DNA of 64,000 bases, from NCBI RefSeq assembly GCF_026914185.1, contig NC_070574.1, positions 992,501 through 1,056,500 of the forward strand, read 5' to 3'. Made by a program: the position numbers and the translations under genes. The stretch is from Puccinia triticina (Eukaryota; Basidiomycota; Pucciniomycetes; Pucciniales; Pucciniaceae). Under the pieces are notes generated by a model. The model was not told the DNA's origin. It did no database searches and saw only the letters and a program-made list of their open reading frames with translations. Below, piece by piece: positions 22,359 through 34,899 of the stretch (the first letter of the stretch is position 1; every line of letters starts with the position of its first letter).

Positions 22359-23560
22359 TCAGTTGATTTCCAAGCCCAACATCTTGACAACTTTCTTAGC
22401 CAAATTTGCAATCTCCACTTCGCCGGAATCTTCAGCCTCCGATGCACTTCCACACTCGCTGTCTACATGGGCGGCGTTGGCTGACGATGCACCCCCGGTG
22501 CCGCCAGCACTTCCATCGTTTGAGAGTGCTAGTTGAGTCACAAGGGGCAAGATGAACTTTGAGGATCAGATGTGGTTCTCCAAGAAATGTTTGCCCGAAT
22601 CTAGCAATTTTATACACGTCCAGACCGCAATGTGCTGGAATGTCGCGTCGCGGGATTCTAGAAATCGGACCAAGTATCCTTCTAGCCCGCCTTCTGGCTT
22701 ATCCCAAACTGGTTGAACGCCGTGTAATCCTCGGCTGAACATCACAAGAAAATGCATTGATTAGAGCTGTTTCATTGTTGAACAAAAGAGATAGAAGAAA
22801 GTCAATACCTTTTGAAGAAAGGTTACCGATTGCTGCTGCACTGTTTCCTTGAACCTCAACACTGACACTATTCGTCAAGGGGATCAAGACCTCTAGTATG
22901 CCAAGATCCAACATATTTCCTTTGATTTTCTCGCTTATTCCGAGTACAGCAGCGCAAGCAGTTGTCTCACTTTGGACGCTCAAAGGCACACTCAAGACGA
23001 GTTCTTTAATCAGTTCGATAGCACCGGCTTCGACGATCGCAGCTTTGTTCTTTTCTGAGGAGGCCGCCAGATTTCGAAGAGTTGAGATGGAGTGACATTG
23101 GATCTCCTTGTTCTCGTCATACGCCAACAGCTCGATCAACGGATTTAAGAAGTTCGCCTCAATAATTGGTGATTTGTTTTGTGGGGTGATGGATACATTG
23201 CGGACACACGAGGCCGCCAAGGAGGACAAGAGCGAGACTAAAATAGGAATCGAGCCAGCGTTGATGAGTTGTTGACGATTCTCATCCGAATGTGTCATGT
23301 TTAACAAGACGCCTGTAGCGTTGCGCTGAACTCGAGTATCTTTTGAACGCGCCAATCGATTCAGAGGGACCAGGGCGCCTGATTTTGCAATCTTGGCTTT
23401 ATTGTTGTCTGATGTTGATGGGTGACAAAGAAAATCAATCAACAAAATGCTTCAGAAAGATATTGATGAGGAGATGTGGAGCTTACAGTGAGTGGCCAGG
23501 TTGGTTATACAACCGACGGCATTGCATTGGACTTCGACATTAGGACTCAGCAAGGAGGCT
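22359..23560 (-). pseudogene. VAC8: VAC8-like armadillo-repeat protein, truncated pseudogene
   Basis: On the minus strand the sequence matches the fungal vacuolar armadillo protein Vac8: [17 protein letters not shown] (exon 23560-23487), then [65 protein letters not shown] and [16 protein letters not shown] (exon 23408-22809), then [23 protein letters not shown] (22734-22362). Introns are 23486-23409 and 22808-22735. Decay signs are loss of the 5' end at 23560, an in-frame deletion of about an ARM repeat or more between SLLSS and LAASCVRN, loss of one base near 22710 (AFNQ to VWDKP), and a TGA at 22568-22566 where the frame otherwise continues SSKFILPLV to LGLEIN. Vac8 is normally essential for vacuole inheritance and usually single copy, so a working copy should exist elsewhere. 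Confidence 0.85.
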
Positions 23561-23779
23561 GATTAGTAGACATACATAAGTACATAGTTACATCTAGCTT
23601 TGGCAACCAAAATATGTACATACATCTTGGCCGTCCCACGGCGATGGCGTTTTTGGGGGCGTTGTTGATGGTGTTGTTGCCGTGGCATTGGTGTTGTGAT
23701 TCTGCTAGTCCGATTCAATGCCAAAGGCCCGCGGGTGGGAGTTGGCTACATAAAGAGGAGCTGGGTTGCAGCGTGTTTT

Positions 23780-24180
23780 TCCCCCAGGCGCAACTGTTTT
23801 TGCTGTATTTCCAGCTGGCAGTGTGCCTCACGCCCCCCCGCTGTTGCAATTGCATAGGCGCAGGGGCTAAAGTACTGGGCCCCATGATGCATTCTGCCTT
23901 TGGCGCTGCAGGGGGCCCTTGATTACATGTTGTTTGACCCTCCCGGTGAGTTGGGCGGCAATGTGGGCCTGGGTGCAGCGGCTTCGGCTGGTGTTGGGCT
24001 AGGTTGCTGGTCAAGATTTTTATCAACTTGGATGTAATTTAGCTTATGATATATTTTTTGTTTATTTTGTCAACTTGTAGATTGATATCCTGTCTGTTTT
24101 TTATTAAATTGTTTATATTACAGGGGAAACCCTTGAATTTTTTTTCCACAAATCACTGGTTTTAATAAACTTGGATGTAA
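23780..24180 (+). repeat. Long inverted repeat, left arm
   Basis: This arm matches the inverse of 25500-25975. Shared words include CAGCTGGC, GGTGAGTTGGGCGGC, CTTCGGCTGGTGTTGGGCT, ACAGGGGAAACCC and AATAAACTTGGATG. Identity is imperfect with small indels. It encloses a Helitron 3' fragment. Confidence 0.7.
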
Positions 24181-24201
24181 TGACGGGCCTAACTGCAGGG
24201 A

Positions 24202-24907
24202 TTGGAAATTTCTCTGCCAAAATTCACCATCATCCATGAACCGGATGAGGTGTTTGCTACCAATTTTTCACAATATCAGTTCCTGGTGGCCCTGTCTTTT
24301 GCAATGACTTTAAACAAGGCTCAGGGTCAGACCCTGGGGCCTGTTGGAGTATTCTTGCCAAGTCCAGTGTTTTCACATGGCCAGTTATATTTTGCTTTTT
24401 CAAGAGCACCAAACCTTCAAGGTTTAATGGTAGGCTTAGTTGAGACAAAGCCAAATTATATTTAACCTCAAATTTCATTCATTTGGAACTTTTCAATGAT
24501 GCAGTTAGGAGATTGGTTTGGTATGTGACAATGGCCCTAGCGTGAACAGGTGTGGGGGCATTTCATTATTCGTGGTAGATTTTTGTTGACTTTCTTGTTT
24601 TGTGAGGTTTTTCTGTGAACTTTAGCTATATGCATTTGCGATTGGTGTGCACTAAGGGTGTTCAAAGTTGAAATCATAAAATTTTCAATGTATAAAATCA
24701 TAAAATCATAAAACTTTCAAGTGATGATTTCATATGTACCATTCTAGAAATGTTGCTCTAATTTGAGTGCTTGGGTGCAACATATTTTTTCAGCTTAGAA
24801 TTTTATGATTTTATGGTGTTATGATTTTATGCAAGTCAACTTTGAACACCCTAACTGGAAAGAGTGCGGCTTGGGTGTGGCCCGCGCCGGAGCCGCGAGT
24901 TCCCTAG
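24202..24907 (+). mobile_element. Helitron 3'-terminal fragment
   Basis: The first 260 bases (24202-24465) encode the end of a PIF1-like helicase: FLVALSFAMTLNKAQGQTLGPVGVFLP and FSHGQLYFAFSRAPN, matching helicase motifs V-VI of the large Helitron at 34 kb. Downstream, GCGGC...GCCGC can pair (24866-24896) and CTAG follows at 24904-24907, then T. Hairpin plus CTRR before T is the Helitron 3' end. A MITE (24655-24852) has inserted in the non-coding tail. Confidence 0.7.
24655..24852. mobile_element. MITE with 17-bp TIRs
   Basis: Ends read AGGGTGTTCAAAGTTGA and its exact inverse TCAACTTTGAACACCCT. The interior is a series of AAAATCATAAAATC / GATTTTATGATTTTA words, so it is strongly self-complementary. 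Target duplication is unclear. Confidence 0.7.
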
Positions 24908-25067
24908 TAAAATCATAAAATCACAAAACTTTCAAATGGTGATTTTATATGGACCTTTTTAGAAAGGTTGCTCTAATTTGAGTGTTTGGGTGTACATATT
25001 TTTTTCAGCTTAGAATTTTATGATTTTATGGTGTTATGATTTTATGCAAGTCAACTTTGAACACTCT
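24908..25067. mobile_element. Second copy of the same MITE, 5'-truncated at the Helitron edge
   Basis: It begins TAAAATCATAAAATCAC immediately after the Helitron CTAG and ends TCAACTTTGAACACTCT. Its first base corresponds to an internal A|T step of the complete copy, where a Helitron would be expected to insert. Confidence 0.65.
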
Positions 25068-25499
25068 AATTGATATGGATTATTGCCAAGCTTCGCGTTT
25101 AAAAGTATAAATTGAAAAATAAGTTGATTTCAGTATACATCTAGGACCTGGGATAATTGTGAGTTTATTTCTGAACTAATGAAAGGCAAAAGCAGAACAG
25201 TTTGTGACGCTTATCTTTTACAAAACAATTCAATATTCATTCTGATCAATTTGTAATTTAGTTTTGATCCTAAACAGAAAACTGTTTTGGAATTTTGAGA
25301 AGCATACTGCAATGTAAGCATAGGATTTTTGTCCACGATCCTTATGCTTACATGGTGGGGACACCGTATAATCAAGTCAAGTCCCAGGGTTTTTGATATC
25401 ATATCAGCACATTTCAACATGAATTCAGCTGTATGCATGGAACATAGGTTCAGCATAAATTCACCGTCAAATTCCAGAAGGAATCTTGATGAATTCTTG

Positions 25500-25975
25500 A
25501 ACATCCAAGTTTATTAAATTCAAAGATTCATGGCAAAAAAATGCCAGGGTTTCCCCTGTACTAGAGCCCCCATACAAAAAAAAATACAAAAAAATAACAC
25601 AATTGCCTCAACAACATCCAAAAAAATATCACAAATCTATCATCCAGAATAACTGGCCTCAACAAAGTACAAAAATTACGGCCTAATCAATCAACAAAAT
25701 TATGTACAAACATTCCACAAACACCCATATCCGCCCAGCCCAACACCAGCCGAAGCTGCTGCACCCAGGCTCACACCGCCGCCCAACTCACCGGAAGGGT
25801 CAAACCATGTGTAAATGATGGCCACCTGCAGCGCACAAGGCAGCATGCATAACGGGTGGCCAACTATTGAGCCCTCACCCCGCGCAATTGCACATGGGGA
25901 TTTGGCGGGAGGCGCACCGCCAGCTGGAATTACAGCAAAAACCGGTACGCCTGGGGATTTGCTTCCCACATCCCC
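25500..25975 (-). repeat. Long inverted repeat, right arm
   Basis: This is the inverse counterpart of 23780-24180. Its minus strand has an open frame with PSGELGGGVSLGAAASAG that is also legible, with changes, in the left arm. That may be an old coding segment or only conserved GC-rich repeat. Confidence 0.65.
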
Positions 25976-25989
25976 CCTTTATATAGTCC

Positions 25990-26727
25990 GTTCCAAAGCC
26001 TAATCTGATTCCGTTGTTGTCACTTCATCTTTTGACCCTTCTCCTCGCATGTGATACGCCATAACAACCCACCAACATATTTCTGATCCCCTACACCCAA
26101 TCCTCCTCAAAACCCACCGCCCCTTCTGACACTGGACCCTCAACCCCCGACCTGATCTCACAACCACTGTTCATCCCTGGGTTTCTCATCACCCTGTATG
26201 TTCACCCCTGTATCATGGAGTAACCCCGGCCCGCGTCTACCAAATCCGTACCTGACCACAATCCCACCATCTTCTTGACATTCTCACCACGTCGACGCGA
26301 ACAACGGTATCAGGCCACCGAATTGAAGCTCCATTTTCACCAGCCTGGTTAGTTGACGACGTTTATCCTAATTGACTTGAACAACTATGATACAACCGCG
26401 CAATACACCTCTACCCAACCAGACTAGCCTAACGTTGTCTCCACTGCCTAGCCCTCCGACGACCTTACCCAGGCTGCACCGACCAATCAAATTGTACACA
26501 CAGACAACCGCTCCACCATCTCACAAAAAACCCTACACACATCTTTATTATAAATTGCCTACTACTTGCCCTCGACAATCACTCATTCCCCACCTACTCA
26601 TCCCTCAGCTTACATATTCACCAACTTTTCATCCCTCAGCTTCTTTCAACCACTGATTCACTCATCCACCAAATAAGTCACCTAGCCCCCTTTTCTTCGA
26701 AATCCCCCTGATTAGCCTCCACTCAAC
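25990..26727. other. C-rich leader of the Helitron; no gene
   Basis: Sequence is CT/CA-rich with repeated CCCCTACACCC-like words and no credible coding frame. The Helitron 5' terminus (TC after A) should lie here but cannot be fixed by eye. Confidence 0.4.
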
Positions 26728-27998
26728 ATGAACGCAACCAGAGCCCCTAACCACCCTGTTGCTTTTGACGGCCATTTCGAACCCGTCTCTGACGTTAGTT
26801 TTTTTCTTGACACACAAAGCTCCTGCTTCTAACGCTAACCACTCATAAAACAGTCGCAGGGCGAATCTGTTCGAGGCAACCTTTACGGCTACGTCAAAAC
26901 TCGGTCTTTCATCCAATCGGGCGGCACATTTGATCAAAAGAATGAAAATTTTGAGGTTGAATTGGTTACGAATACAGCCCTTAACAACGTCCTGGACACC
27001 GCTAGCATCTATTCTATGAGCGGCAAAATGATTGCTCTGAACGACGGATCCATGCCGATGTTCACATATTTCCAAGAATCTCTCACCCGCACCGGGAATA
27101 CTGGCCCCGAACGACCTGACTTCACAAACTGTACAATTATACATTCCCTGGGACTCATAACCTTGAGGAGAGAAATTGTGTCTGATGGAAACGAAATCTC
27201 AACTCGCCTCGAAATCAGCGTAGCCCATTGCAACTGGGATTCGGAGGTCAGTCCTTTAAATAACTTTCTCAAGGTCAAGATAGCCACTTATCCTTGATCA
27301 ACAATTTTCAGGAACGGTGCCACCGACGCTTCAACGTTTGATACGTAATTCCTGGAACCAAAAACATGGTGAAGACGCACACGTTATACCAGATTGGTCG
27401 AGAGGTTTTTCTCATTGGGAGGCTCGTCGACTTCGACATGGAGGATAGTATTGCCGTTGTTTTGGTATGTAACATGTCCCCTGATTGTAACTTAAATGAT
27501 TCAAACTTATACATGTTTCCCAGGTTTCTTCCGTTAGCGTCACCACCGGCCATCAGCTCGGACGCTCCAACCCTCTTGCGGCTTGCTCAAACAAACCAGG
27601 TTTTGCCGAAGGATGCAAATTGTTGGTCAATCCTTTCTTCCCGTTTTTAACTTAGCTGACACTGTAAATCCAGAACCACGTTTTCGCCAAAAAAGCCTTC
27701 TTCATCGTCTACACAGATCAACTCAGCCCCCTCGTCGTCGCAAACCCCTAGCTTAACCCCACAGTCGGATCATTTACCTAAGCCCTTGTCTCAAAATAAA
27801 GCAACCATAACATCAAAGAAGGGCAAAGAGAAAGCGGCTCCCATTCCGGCATATGAATCTAACCCTCCCAGCGACGATGATCATGAAGACAACGAAGGAG
27901 AAGAAGACCCTGAACCCAAGGTTTCCCCTACTTCAAAACGTGGTCGTCCTCGTGAAGATGTTCTCCGAGACGCCGCACGACGACTCAAGAAGTTTTAA
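26728..27998 (+). pseudogene. Helitron accessory protein with AT-hook, possibly ssDNA-binding
   Basis: Exons inferred are 26728-26793, 26854-27246, 27312-27464, and from 27524 to 27998 with one further uncertain join near 27.65 kb. Introns have GT...AG ends. The first part (VRGNLYGYVKTRSF, NALNNVLDTASIYSMSGK-like, VFLIGRLVDFD) has the alternating strand pattern of an OB-fold. The tail is Ser-rich, then acidic (SDDDHEDNEGEEDPEP), then an AT-hook (KRGRPRE) and a basic end. A TGA at 27339-27341 interrupts exon 3. Position ahead of RepHel suggests a replication-protein-A-like partner, which is known for some Helitrons; that role is inference. Confidence 0.5.
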
Positions 27999-28517
27999 AC
28001 TCTGCGCTTGACTGAGGTTTTCCCTCACCCTTCACTGCTTGCGCAAAACTTCATTTTATAAATTGTACCAATTCTTATCATACTGCTTTCATGTATATGC
28101 TTCAACTCTTTCATCATGTTTTTCCTTAAGCCAATTGTCTATAAGTTTTCAACATGCTAGGGCCTATCTCTCACTTTTGCATAAATGCTAAATGAATCGT
28201 AAATACTTCAATTATGACCAGGGCAGGATTCCCTTGTTGCAAATTAGCTTTGTCATCAAATTTGCCCATAAAATCGGATTAATCCCAACGGGATGGCTAT
28301 TATCCGCCCGAAGAGACCCCCGGCCATAAACCAGATCCACCATTATGCTTAATGGGCAACGCGACAATTCGAATTTCCCAGACAACCTTCAACATCTCAC
28401 CTTCCGGCAATTTGACATACGGGACAACCAGATTCCCAGATATACTGATCCCAAGATAATCCCATCCGGCGGCTCCGACGCGACCTCCACTTATCCGACC
28501 CTTGATCCTGTCCGGGG

Positions 28518-31500
28518 ATGTCGAAAGCAGGTAATTCAAATGATCAACCTGTTCAAATAGAGTTTATCCCGACCAAAGCCCGAGTCTTCGCCTGCACAAA
28601 TGATGCATACAAAAATCAGTTGAAGAACGAAATCAACTATAAAGTGCCTCAATATTTGGGTAAATGCGACAAACCGTGCAAAAGTTGCGGCGCTCTCCAT
28701 TGGAAAGACGAAGCGACCCTCGCGGAACGCCGTAAAAATTCAGTCTCCTATTCAACCTGCTGTCAAAAGGACAAAGTGACATTACCCGCGTTTGATAAAG
28801 ACGCTCCAAAGTATCCCAAACTACTAACCAATTTGCTCAAGAACATGGATACAAGTGCGTGGCCACTGTGAAAACACATACATGTTGATTACTTACCCAT
28901 CATTTTTTCGTTAGGGTCAAAGCAATTCCAGGGCCTTACAAGAATGTATAACAACGCCATGTCCTTTACCTCGCTAGGAGCAAACATTGATAGGTCCGTC
29001 GACGGTGTGGAACTACTCTTGGGATGAATAGAGCTGGAGAGGGAATGGTGCTTTAATGGGCTGCCTCTCTGGGAACAAGAAAAAGAATATAAGAGTGTGG
29101 ACTCTTATGGAAAGGTGTGGCTATAGAGGATTCTTGAGGTTTGTCTAAGGGTTTACTTTCTACTAATCTAATAGCAAGTTAAAGGTAATGTAAAGTCTGT
29201 CCAACCTGATATATTTGGCATAGACTTATCAAGCTTGTCCACTCTGATTTAATGGCATAAGCTAGGCTAGTGAATGGTGACCAGTGATCTGAATTACTTT
29301 GACAGGATCTGATGGGGAATAAATGAAGAGGAAAACAACCCAGTTTATATACACAAGAAAGAGGAGCCATGAGGAAACAAGGATAACCTGCAGGGAAGCA
29401 TAGAACATTCTACTTCTATAGGGTGAAACAGCCATGTGGTCAGAGTAGTGGTTCAAGGAGTCACATGATGGTGTAATAGTGGGTGGGGATGATGCCATCT
29501 TCTGGGGGCTATGGTGCAATCTTCCTAGTTGGAGGAGGGGATATGTGAGACATAAAAGGGGTAGAATATTCTATGATCTAAGATAGGAGGAGTTATGAGT
29601 TTCAGGAAGTGTTTCAGGAAGAAGTAATCTAAGGATCTAAGATAGGAGGAGTCAGGTGTTTCATGAAGTGTTTCAGGAAGTAATAATCTAGGTGGGGTTT
29701 GGGGCTATGTCTAGCATAATGTGTATCATGTTGGGTTTGGAGGGTGAAGGGTTTCAAGGGTGCTTATACATCTTTGAGCACATGGTTCTAAGGAAACACT
29801 AGAAGAAGGGGGTAAAATGTGATCTGGGTAGATGTTTGAGACTAGGAAGAGGGTTTACCCAAGAGAGGGAGAGTGTGGGAAGAGGGAATACTATTATCCA
29901 GGGTATTTCCATTGAGTGGGGATGTTGAGGGGCTTGGGCTTTGCTGACAAGGGGGCCAGAGGTATGGGATTTATTCTTGAGGTGTGACAGCATTGTGATT
30001 GATGGTTGCTGGTTTTCTGGGTAGATCAGGATTGGCTTACCACAACGGTCCAATGGGAGTCAAGGTGTTCAAGGTCTCGGGTGGAATGACACATCGAATC
30101 TCGTCCGTCCTTCCAGCCAACGATAACCCCGGTTTCGCACAAATCTACGTAGTGGGCAACAAAGGACTTGAAGAGGCTGACTATAGGATGTCAAAGGCTC
30201 GTGTTAAAGCGGGGGAAAACGGCCCCGGCTCAAAAATGAAAAATAGCATAATTTTGGAGCTCATTTCTCTCATGTCCCGTATCAACCCCTACGCGCAACG
30301 CTTCAGGTCCGCTCTCGATATACTAAAAGATTTGAATGCAAAGACCCTTAAACTTCGAGGTGTCCCGACAGCAGGAGCCGATCCCAAACGCTACAATTGC
30401 CCAACCATCGATGAGGTAGCTGTCGTTGTTGAAGGCGAAGGCGACATTATACAAGAAAGACAAATCCTACTCCACCGCCGCGACAACCGACTCGATTTGA
30501 TTTCTGACTGCCATTCGGCGTATTTTCCTCTTTGGTATCCAATATTGTTTCCCCGCGGTGAACAACAATGGGATAACCTTTATCAAGCCCATACTGGAAG
30601 AGGTGTGTTCATTGATTCATATAATTTAACAGAACCTGACTGACAACAACGTTGGCCAGTTCAAAACAGAAAAGTAGGTTCTCTAGAGTGGTTTGCATTT
30701 CTGCTATTCCAGCGGCGAAAACATTTTTCAGCCATACTTGCCGGCCGCTCTCTATTTCAAGAGATTCTTGTCGATATGTATGTGTGCGTTGAAAGGCAAC
30801 GACTCCAATTCATCACAAGCAATCAAGATAAGCTCAAAGTGAACCAATACAATCGACTTGTCACGTCGCTGGAAAACCAATCCGAAATTACTGGTCGGAG
30901 AGTTATTTTGCCGTCCACTTTCATCGGTAGCCCAAGGTGCATGCAGCAACTTTACCACGACTCTATGGCCTTGTGCAGGCGATTTGGGCCTCCTTCGCTA
31001 TTCATAACTATGACCGCCAATCCTAACTGGCGAGAAATTGTTGAAGAAATAACATCTGACGAAAAAAGCTTATGATCATCCGACCGTTGTAGCCCGGGTG
31101 TTTTACTTGAAGATGAAAGAATTGATTTTTGAGCTTGTCAAGATGGAAAGATACGGTCGTGTCGTCGCCTACGTTTACACTGTTGAATTCCAAAAACGCG
31201 GTTTGCCGCACCTTCATTTGATGTTAACCTTAGAAGAATCGTCGAAGCCAGTGACCCCAGAAGATATCGATGATATCGTAACGGCCGAGCTTCCGGACCC
31301 AGAAAAATCCCCAGTCCTATTCGCTCTTGCAAGCGAGTTCATGCTTCACGGTCCATGCCTCGGGCGCCCATGTTGGAATGGGAAAGTGTGCAAGTACGGT
31401 TTTCCCAAGCCCCTCAGTGAGCGGACGGTAAACGTAGAGGGAGCTTATCCCGTTTATAAGCGACGTGACGATGGAAGGTCTGTTAAGAAACATACGACTA

Positions 31501-34066
31501 CCTTCAATAACGGACACGTTGTACCGTACAGTCCCTTCTTGACGAGGATGTTCGAGTGCCATATAAATGTTGAGGTCCCAGTAAGCACTACCGCGATTAA
31601 ATATTTATATAAATATATCACAAAAGGACATGATAGATTATCCATATCTGTTGATGCGGAGGACGAGGTCAAGACTTATGTGGAGGGTAGGTATGTGAGT
31701 CCCGTCGAAGGTATGTACCAGCCTTACTGCCTCAGTTAATTTAACTTACTAACACGGCAGATCTTCTAGCCGCTTGGCGAATCTTAAAGTTTCCCCTTTC
31801 TGACCGCTCGCCTGCTGTTACTCGCCTAAACATTCACGATGAGGGGGAACAATTGGTATATTTCAGTGGCAAGGAAGCCCTTGAAGGCCAAATTCACACA
31901 GGACGAGCATTACTCACCACTCTCACTGGATTCTATCAACTTAATATTGATGACGCAATAGGGGCCGACGGCGTAAGAGCTCGATCATTGTTCTATGAAG
32001 ATATCCCAACCTATTTCTCATGGAGCAGGTCGGAAAAGCGCTGGATTCCAAGGAAATCGAAATCACTTTGCGTTGGGCAAATTTTCTCGGTATCTTATCT
32101 CGCAGGCGAGAAGTTTTATCTTCGGGTCTTGCTTCTGAATCGAAAAGCAATCGAATCGCATGAGGATCTCCGCACGGTCAACGGCGTTCTTTACCCCGAT
32201 TACCAATCAGCTTGCAATGAATTGGGGCTCCTGGTCAACGATTTTTTGTATAACGAAGCTCTGACAGAAGCTTCCTTCGTCAGATCGGGGTTTCAATTGA
32301 CCCAAATGTTCGCAATGATTTGTGTTCACTCGCCTCCGTCGGACCCACGTTCTCTTTTTGATAACCATTTCCTCGCATTTACCGATGACTGCACCCGGCG
32401 TGATATGAAGAAGCGGAATAGCACAATCCTGAACGACATTGAAAGAAGTGTTATAGCCTTATTCCGGCTGAAAGACTTATTCGCCGGCATGGGCCGAACT
32501 CTCGAATCTTGTGGGATCGGGCCAGATACCGAAGAGGCGTCACTGTTAATGACGATGCAAGCTGCCGTTGAAAATAAGGAAGACCCCGTGGCCGTTCAGT
32601 CAAGGATATCTTCAAACTTACGCAAGTTCAACCGCAAGCTGAAGGGCTTTTACTATAAGATAACCCGGTCTCTCCAAAGATCGAAACATTCCTTGTTCTA
32701 TTTAGATGGCCCGGGCGGCACCGGCAAAACCTTCCTCCTCAATACCTTGATTGACTTTGCAACTGTCAGCGACTTTCCCAAACTGGTTGTAGCTTCGTCC
32801 GGGGTCGCCGCATTGCTTTTAACTGGCGGCCAGACAGCCCACTCAGCCTTTAAGATACCAATTGAAGTTCACCGCGGAGCAGAGTGCCCTGTTGACTCTG
32901 ATAGCGCATTGGCCGTCGGATTACGCGCCGCGAAACTTATCGTTTGGGACGAGATTGTAACTATCCACAAGAACTCAATCGAAGCGGTAAATCTAACTCT
33001 CAAGCGCATCTGCAACTCGGAGCTCGACTTTGGAGGGAAAGTTGTCGTTTTTTCAGGGGATTTTCGCCAAATTCTTCCCGTCGTCAAGTACAACGAGTTC
33101 CCCCCAGCTCAGTCAGCAACAATCCGGTCACTACCAATTTGGGAATCTACCGTGCAACTCAAACTAACGCAAAACATGCGTCTAGCAACAGCAATTACAC
33201 AAGACAATTCGCGGTCGAACGTTGAATTTTCTCAGGCGTTGTTACAGTTAGGCGAGGGCAAGCTGCAGGACAAGGACTTTGGCATTATCGAACCTCATCA
33301 TATACCACTTGAGTCGTTCGAAACCAATGTTGAAATGCGCCGACGGCTGATTGAGTTTGTGTACAAAGACTTATCTTCTATGACAATTCCCGGCAACGAT
33401 TTGACCGTTAACTACCTGAACGAACGCTGTATACTGGCTCCTTTGAATCGTGACGTCAAATTACTCAATGACGAGATCATCAACTCATTACCCGGTCTGC
33501 CAGGTATCATGATGTCAATTGATACGCCGGACCCTGACAGTGCAGGAAGTCTGCCGGAAGAATGTTTGAACAAACTGTCACTTCCAGGGTTACCAGAACA
33601 TGAGATAACCCTCAAGGTAGGGATGCCACTGGTAGTCTTGCGGAACATGGATATTGGTAATGGGGTATGCAATGGCACTCGGATTGTTGTGGATGATTTT
33701 GGGATAGGTTTCATTGCGGGAAGACTTATGTCAGGGCCTTTCGCTGGAAAGGAAGTCACTCTGCCAAGGGTCAAGCTGCAAAATAAGTCGAACGCGCGTT
33801 CAGGATTGTCATTTTTCCGGTATCAGTTCCCAGTTGCACCAGCTTACGCAATGTCGGTGAACAAGAGTCAAGGGCAAACCCTGAATAGAGTTGGTGTTTA
33901 TCTCGAAACAGACACCTTTTCACATGGACAGCTGTATGTGGCTGTTTCGAGAGTTGGTAATGTTAAGGATCTCCTTGTTGTCAAACCAAAGATCAGGCGC
34001 GGTATCGTCAACGTAGTACACAGGGCAATATTTTCGAACGAAAAAAAAGGTTCGTACTTAGCTTAA
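28518..34066 (+). pseudogene. Helitron RepHel: HUH Rep plus PIF1-like helicase
   Basis: The N-terminal Helitron domain has YLGKCDKPCKSCGALHWKDE and YSTCCQKDKVTLP. A short intron (28858-28915) leads to FQGLTRMYNNAMSFTSLGA. After 29005-30029 (see separate entry) the frame resumes with VFKVSGGMTHRISSV. The Rep part has FITMTANPNW, the HUH motif GLPHLHLML and the two-Tyr segment IKYLYKYITKGHDR. A 50-bp intron (31711-31760) has a perfect TACTAAC branch site. The helicase has Walker A (DGPGGTGKTF), Walker B (VWDEI), FSGDFRQILPVV and VNKSQGQTL...FSHGQLYVAVSR. Breaks are TGA at 30641-30643 and one extra A near 31065 (GAAAAAAGC) that shifts the frame before VARVFYLKMKELIF. The helicase half (31763-34066) is fully open. 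Confidence 0.85.
29005..30029. other. 1-kb interruption of Helitron Rep: long intron or insertion
   Basis: Coding sequence stops after the codons for SVDG and resumes with LAYHNGPMG. Splicing GACG|GTGTGG...GATCAG|GATTGG restores the frame, but the donor is weak and 1 kb is far longer than other introns here. Alternatively it is an LTR-like insertion: on the minus strand it starts TGTCACACC (near 29987) and ends TTCCACA. Inside are near-tandem copies of GTTTCAGGAAG and GATCTAAGATAGGAGGAGT (29575-29690). It contains no coding sequence. Confidence 0.5.
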
Positions 34067-34899
34067 TTTTTCTCCAACGTTGACTAATTATCTTAATGCA
34101 CAGGAAAAGATTATTGGATGAGTCAGACGGGCATGTAGGCATTTCCATAGGGAGTTGTAGTTCTCGCCGTGAGTCCCATTGTTGACATATCCTGAAATCA
34201 AAACTAATTTGGGGGTTTATGTTATGTCTAGCCAAACACCAAGACTCGAGTCAATCTATGATCAGTTAATCCCTTGAGATCAAGTTATGTGCGATCATGA
34301 TTGTCGCGTGACCGGCAATGGGAAAACAACGAGTCTGAGGGAGGTTGGCTAATGGGGGGAGAAAATTATCTTTGTTGGGGTCAATTGTTTGGGGTGAGGG
34401 TTAACAGTTGCTCATTACAGGCGCCTTGGTTCTTACATTTCGATGATCTAGGATTGGATTTAATTTGGAGCTGCATTGTTTTCATACTTCCACTCCATAG
34501 TATTCCAAAAATTGAATGCTTTCACAGTTGTTAAGTCACATGGGTCAATGTGACGTTGGTTGGGGATTGCCACCTTAGGAGTGATATCCGTGCCCGGAGT
34601 GTTGGCTGTGGGGTGGGTTTGCATACTAGCATTGGTCGGCGTGCCTGCGATGATGTTGTGATGCCCTGGCGTTATACAGGGGGGCGGCGCAGGAAGCTCC
34701 CGGCTCCTGAGTCATCGCAATGGAGAGCCACATCGGGTTGGTTAGAGCCAAACAAGTTCTCTTCTTAGGAACCGGCTGACCGTTGATTTCAGGTACCGAT
34801 TCTCTCATCTTCCCCTGTGGGCGGTGTGGCATTCCGCCGGGGGGAGGGGCTTGGGGGAGGGCGATGAGGGAGGGGAGTGAGGGGAGACTATGGGGTTGT

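Noticed and set aside
23614..23922. Plus-strand ORF rich in Cys and Leu
   Set aside because: Lies largely in the left arm of a long inverted repeat and is not preserved as a frame in the right arm.
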